Source: Bacteroidota bacterium
Lineage (GTDB): Bacteria > Bacteroidota > Bacteroidia > Chitinophagales > Chitinophagaceae
Length of the DNA stretch: 8,060 bases
Assembly (NCBI GenBank): GCA_021824855.1
Contig: JAKAJX010000184.1
Span: forward strand, 1-8,060
Reading direction: 5' to 3'
A program made the translations under genes and the position numbers. This document shows, piece by piece, positions 6,606 through 8,060 of the stretch (position 1 is the first letter of the stretch; the number at the start of each line of letters is the position of its first letter). Under the pieces are notes generated by a model. The model was not told the origin of the DNA and searched no databases. It saw nothing but the letters and a program-made list of their open reading frames with translations.

Positions 6606-6622
6606 TTTATAAAATTTGATAC

Positions 6623-7468
6623 TTATAATAATTCAAGCATTGTAAGAAGAAGCGATGCAGAGTTTTCTGCTGCTATTTTACCATATTTTTCAAAATCTAA
6701 AACTGCCGAATCGTTAGCAGTATCTGAAATAGAGCGTATTATTATAAAAGGAGTATTTTTTTGATAGCAAACTTGTGCAATGGCTGCACCTTCCATTTCA
6801 ATAGCATCTGCCTTAAATTGGGTTCTTAATTGCTTATTTAATTGCGTGTTTGCTAAAAAAATATCTCCTGTAATAATTTTTCCTATTATAATTTTTGGTT
6901 TTTCTGTTTGTATTTTTTGTAATGATATTTTTTGAACAGCTTTTTGGCATGCAGCTAATAATAGGCTATCGCTTTGAAAGGTTATTGGATTTGCTTTAAA
7001 GTTATATGGATTAAAAGTTGGGCGTTCAATAAATCCGGTGGTAGTATTTCTGCCATAATCGTGGTAAGCAATTTTTTTGGCAATTACAATATCGCCGGGT
7101 TGTAAGAGAGGATTCATTGCACCGGCAATTCCAGAAAATAAAATATATTTCGGATTAAAATGTTCTATTAAAATGGTTAGTGTAATGGCGGCATTTACTT
7201 TTCCAATTCCCGATCGGGCAATAACTATTGGTTGATGTTTAAGTTTACCTACATAAAAATGAATGCCTTCTATAGTGGTATCTTTTTCTTGTAATAAAGA
7301 ATCTTTTAGCAGTTGTACTTCTGTTTCAAATGCACCAACAATACCAATAATATTTTTATGCTTTTGGGGTAATGTATTTGCATCTTTATCTTGTTGTACT
7401 AATATACCCTGACTAAAAATATTTATTTGTATTAGGCTACAAATTGCTAATGTAAAAACATGTTTCAT
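6623..7468 (-). CDS. mtnN: MTA/SAH nucleosidase-family protein with an N-terminal signal peptide
   Basis: The family cleaves the glycosidic bond of 5'-methylthioadenosine and S-adenosylhomocysteine, releasing adenine. Residues 40-281 form the nucleosidase fold: IIGIVGAFETEV (40-51), where Glu50 aligns with E. coli Glu12; ARSGIGKVNAA; LFSGIAGAMNPLLQPGDIV; ITGDIF; AIEMEGAAIAQVC (222-234) with Glu226 aligned to Glu174; and RSISDTAND (245-253) with Asp249 aligned to Asp197. The 23-residue spacing between the last two matches E. coli. All three catalytic positions are kept. Unlike the cytosolic 232-residue enzyme, it begins with a hydrophobic signal-like segment (MKHVFTLAICSLIQINIFSQ) and a polar linker to about 39, so it is probably exported to the periplasm. 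An extra stretch after AYHDYG, before ITGDIF, makes the core about 14 residues longer. A related futalosine or other purine nucleosidase activity is possible. It is transcribed alone, divergent from the gene at 7595. Confidence 0.85.
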   Translation of the reverse strand: MKHVFTLAICSLIQINIFSQGILVQQDKDANTLPQKHKNIIGIVGAFETEVQLLKDSLLQEKDTTIEGIHFYVGKLKHQPIVIARSGIGKVNAAITLTILIEHFNPKYILFSGIAGAMNPLLQPGDIVIAKKIAYHDYGRNTTTGFIERPTFNPYNFKANPITFQSDSLLLAACQKAVQKISLQKIQTEKPKIIIGKIITGDIFLANTQLNKQLRTQFKADAIEMEGAAIAQVCYQKNTPFIIIRSISDTANDSAVLDFEKYGKIAAENSASLLLTMLELL

Positions 7469-7485
7469 TAAGTTTCAAATTTAGA

Positions 7486-7499
7486 ATGATAATTATCAT
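7486..7499. promoter_or_regulatory. 14-bp perfect palindrome, candidate operator for the nucleosidase gene
   Basis: ATGATAATTATCAT reads identically on both strands. It lies 17 bp upstream of the nucleosidase start codon and, from the -7 box at 7506-7513, at about +1 to +14 of the predicted transcript, a typical repressor position. The half-site TGATAA recalls Fur-family metal regulators, but the symmetry is 6-0-6 rather than the classical 7-1-7, so the regulator cannot be named. Confidence 0.5.
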
Positions 7500-7504
7500 C
7501 GTTT

Positions 7505-7530
7505 ACAAAATTACAATGGTACAATTTTGT
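7505..7530. promoter_or_regulatory. Inverted repeat holding back-to-back -7-like promoter boxes
   Basis: ACAAAATT (7505-7512) and AATTTTGT (7523-7530) are 8-bp inverted arms separated by 10 bp. On the minus strand the left arm forms TAATTTTG (7506-7513), an exact TAnnTTTG match for the nucleosidase gene, with a TTG 21 bp upstream as a possible -33 box. On the plus strand the right arm forms CAATTTTG (7522-7529), seven of eight, for the gene at 7595. The minus-strand reading is the stronger one. Confidence 0.45.
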
Positions 7531-7594
7531 GACTCAATTAACGATGGCTGTCATAATGATAAAATAAATCCTTTTGATTTACAATTTTTCATTA

Positions 7595-8060
7595 ATGAAA
7601 ACAGCAAGCTTTAAACTTTTTTTTATTCTTATTATAATGATTGATTTATTTTCTTATAAAGTTTTGGCACAAGATAAATATCTTCAACTCGATGAGAATA
7701 AAAGTACGAATCAATGGAGTATTAAATATTCGGGTTTTGTTAGGAATGATATTTTTTTCGATTCTCGGCAAATTGTAAATGCACGAGAAGGAGAATTGGA
7801 ACTTTTTCCGGCCGATATTGCTAAAGATGTAAATGGCTTAGATAAAAATGCCGCATCATCTTTTAATATATTATCTATTACTAGCAGAATAACAGGAACA
7901 CTTACCGGTCCCGATGCTTTTGGTGCTAAAACAAGCGGTATTATTGAAGGAGAATTTTTTGGCAATGGTAATAGTGTGTATGAAGGAAATTTATTTAGAA
8001 TGCGGCACGCTTATGCTCAATTAGATTGGGGTAAAACAAAATTAGGTTTTGGGCAATATT
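7595..8060 (+). CDS. Probable outer-membrane beta-barrel (porin-like) protein, N-terminal part
   Basis: The frame opens at ATG 7595 and is still open at the right edge, giving 155 codons of an incomplete gene. It begins with a signal peptide: Lys2, Lys7, a long hydrophobic run (LFFILIIMIDLF), then KVLAQDK with likely cleavage after LA. The mature part alternates polar and hydrophobic residues in strand-like segments: WSIKYSGFVRNDIFFDSRQ, FNILSITSRITGTLTG, KTSGIIEGEFFG, NLFRMRHAYAQLDW and TKLGFGQY. The series GFVRNDIFFDSRQ, REGELELFP, GPDAFGAKTSGIIEGEF and RHAYAQLDW.K..LGFGQY is what I associate with an unnamed family of Bacteroidota porin-like outer-membrane proteins. That recall is not verified and no substrate can be proposed. 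It diverges from the nucleosidase gene and shares its 126-bp upstream region, so the two may be co-regulated. Confidence 0.75.
   Translation, partial: MKTASFKLFFILIIMIDLFSYKVLAQDKYLQLDENKSTNQWSIKYSGFVRNDIFFDSRQIVNAREGELELFPADIAKDVNGLDKNAASSFNILSITSRITGTLTGPDAFGAKTSGIIEGEFFGNGNSVYEGNLFRMRHAYAQLDWGKTKLGFGQY

Noticed and set aside
7486..7499. Calling the palindrome a true Fur box
   Set aside because: The half-sites abut as 6-0-6 and lack the 7-1-7 or 19-bp arrangement of known Fur sites; it is reported only as an unassigned operator candidate.
7711..7965. Minus-strand 84-codon open frame near the right edge
   Set aside because: It is antisense to the plus-strand frame at 7595, which starts with a signal peptide and continues open to the window end.

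Overview
This AT-rich window looks like a chromosomal piece of a Bacteroidota genome, plausibly Chitinophagales-like, although the exact lineage cannot be fixed from sequence alone. Four things point there: a large outer-membrane receptor with an N-terminal carboxypeptidase-regulatory-like domain and an Oar-type plug, A-rich leaders instead of clear Shine-Dalgarno sites, several matches to the Bacteroidota -7 promoter box TAnnTTTG, and CoaBC and PanC motif variants that I recall from this phylum.

Left part (1-2709) is a coenzyme A precursor cluster. panB (cut by the left edge) and panC lie on the minus strand in the order panC then panB. coaBC is divergent on the plus strand, so the 104 bp between panC and coaBC must hold both promoters. 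PanB makes ketopantoate, PanC joins pantoate to beta-alanine to give pantothenate, and CoaBC later converts 4'-phosphopantothenate to 4'-phosphopantetheine. The 145 bp between panC and panB hold two nearly identical 30-bp direct repeats (29/30) with an 11-bp palindrome between them, placed in what would be the panB leader.

Middle part (2710-6269): after a possible hairpin behind coaBC comes a single 1082-residue TonB-dependent, Oar-like outer-membrane receptor with a signal peptide, closed by a strong 16-bp-stem terminator. No SusD-type partner follows it.

Right part (6270-8060): between two hairpin terminators sits a 30-codon open frame for a single-span hydrophobic peptide, a good candidate for an overlooked small gene. 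Then comes a minus-strand nucleosidase of the MTA/SAH family that carries an unusual N-terminal export signal. It is divergent from a plus-strand gene for a probable outer-membrane beta-barrel protein, cut by the right edge. Their shared 126-bp spacer holds an inverted pair of -7-like boxes and a perfect 14-bp palindrome placed at the expected transcription start of the nucleosidase, which suggests repressor control.

No rRNA, tRNA, CRISPR array, transposase or phage gene was seen. Most of the window is ordinary core metabolism and envelope genes. The most interesting signals are the tandem leader repeats before panB, the small membrane-peptide transcription unit, and the exported nucleosidase with its operator-like palindrome.
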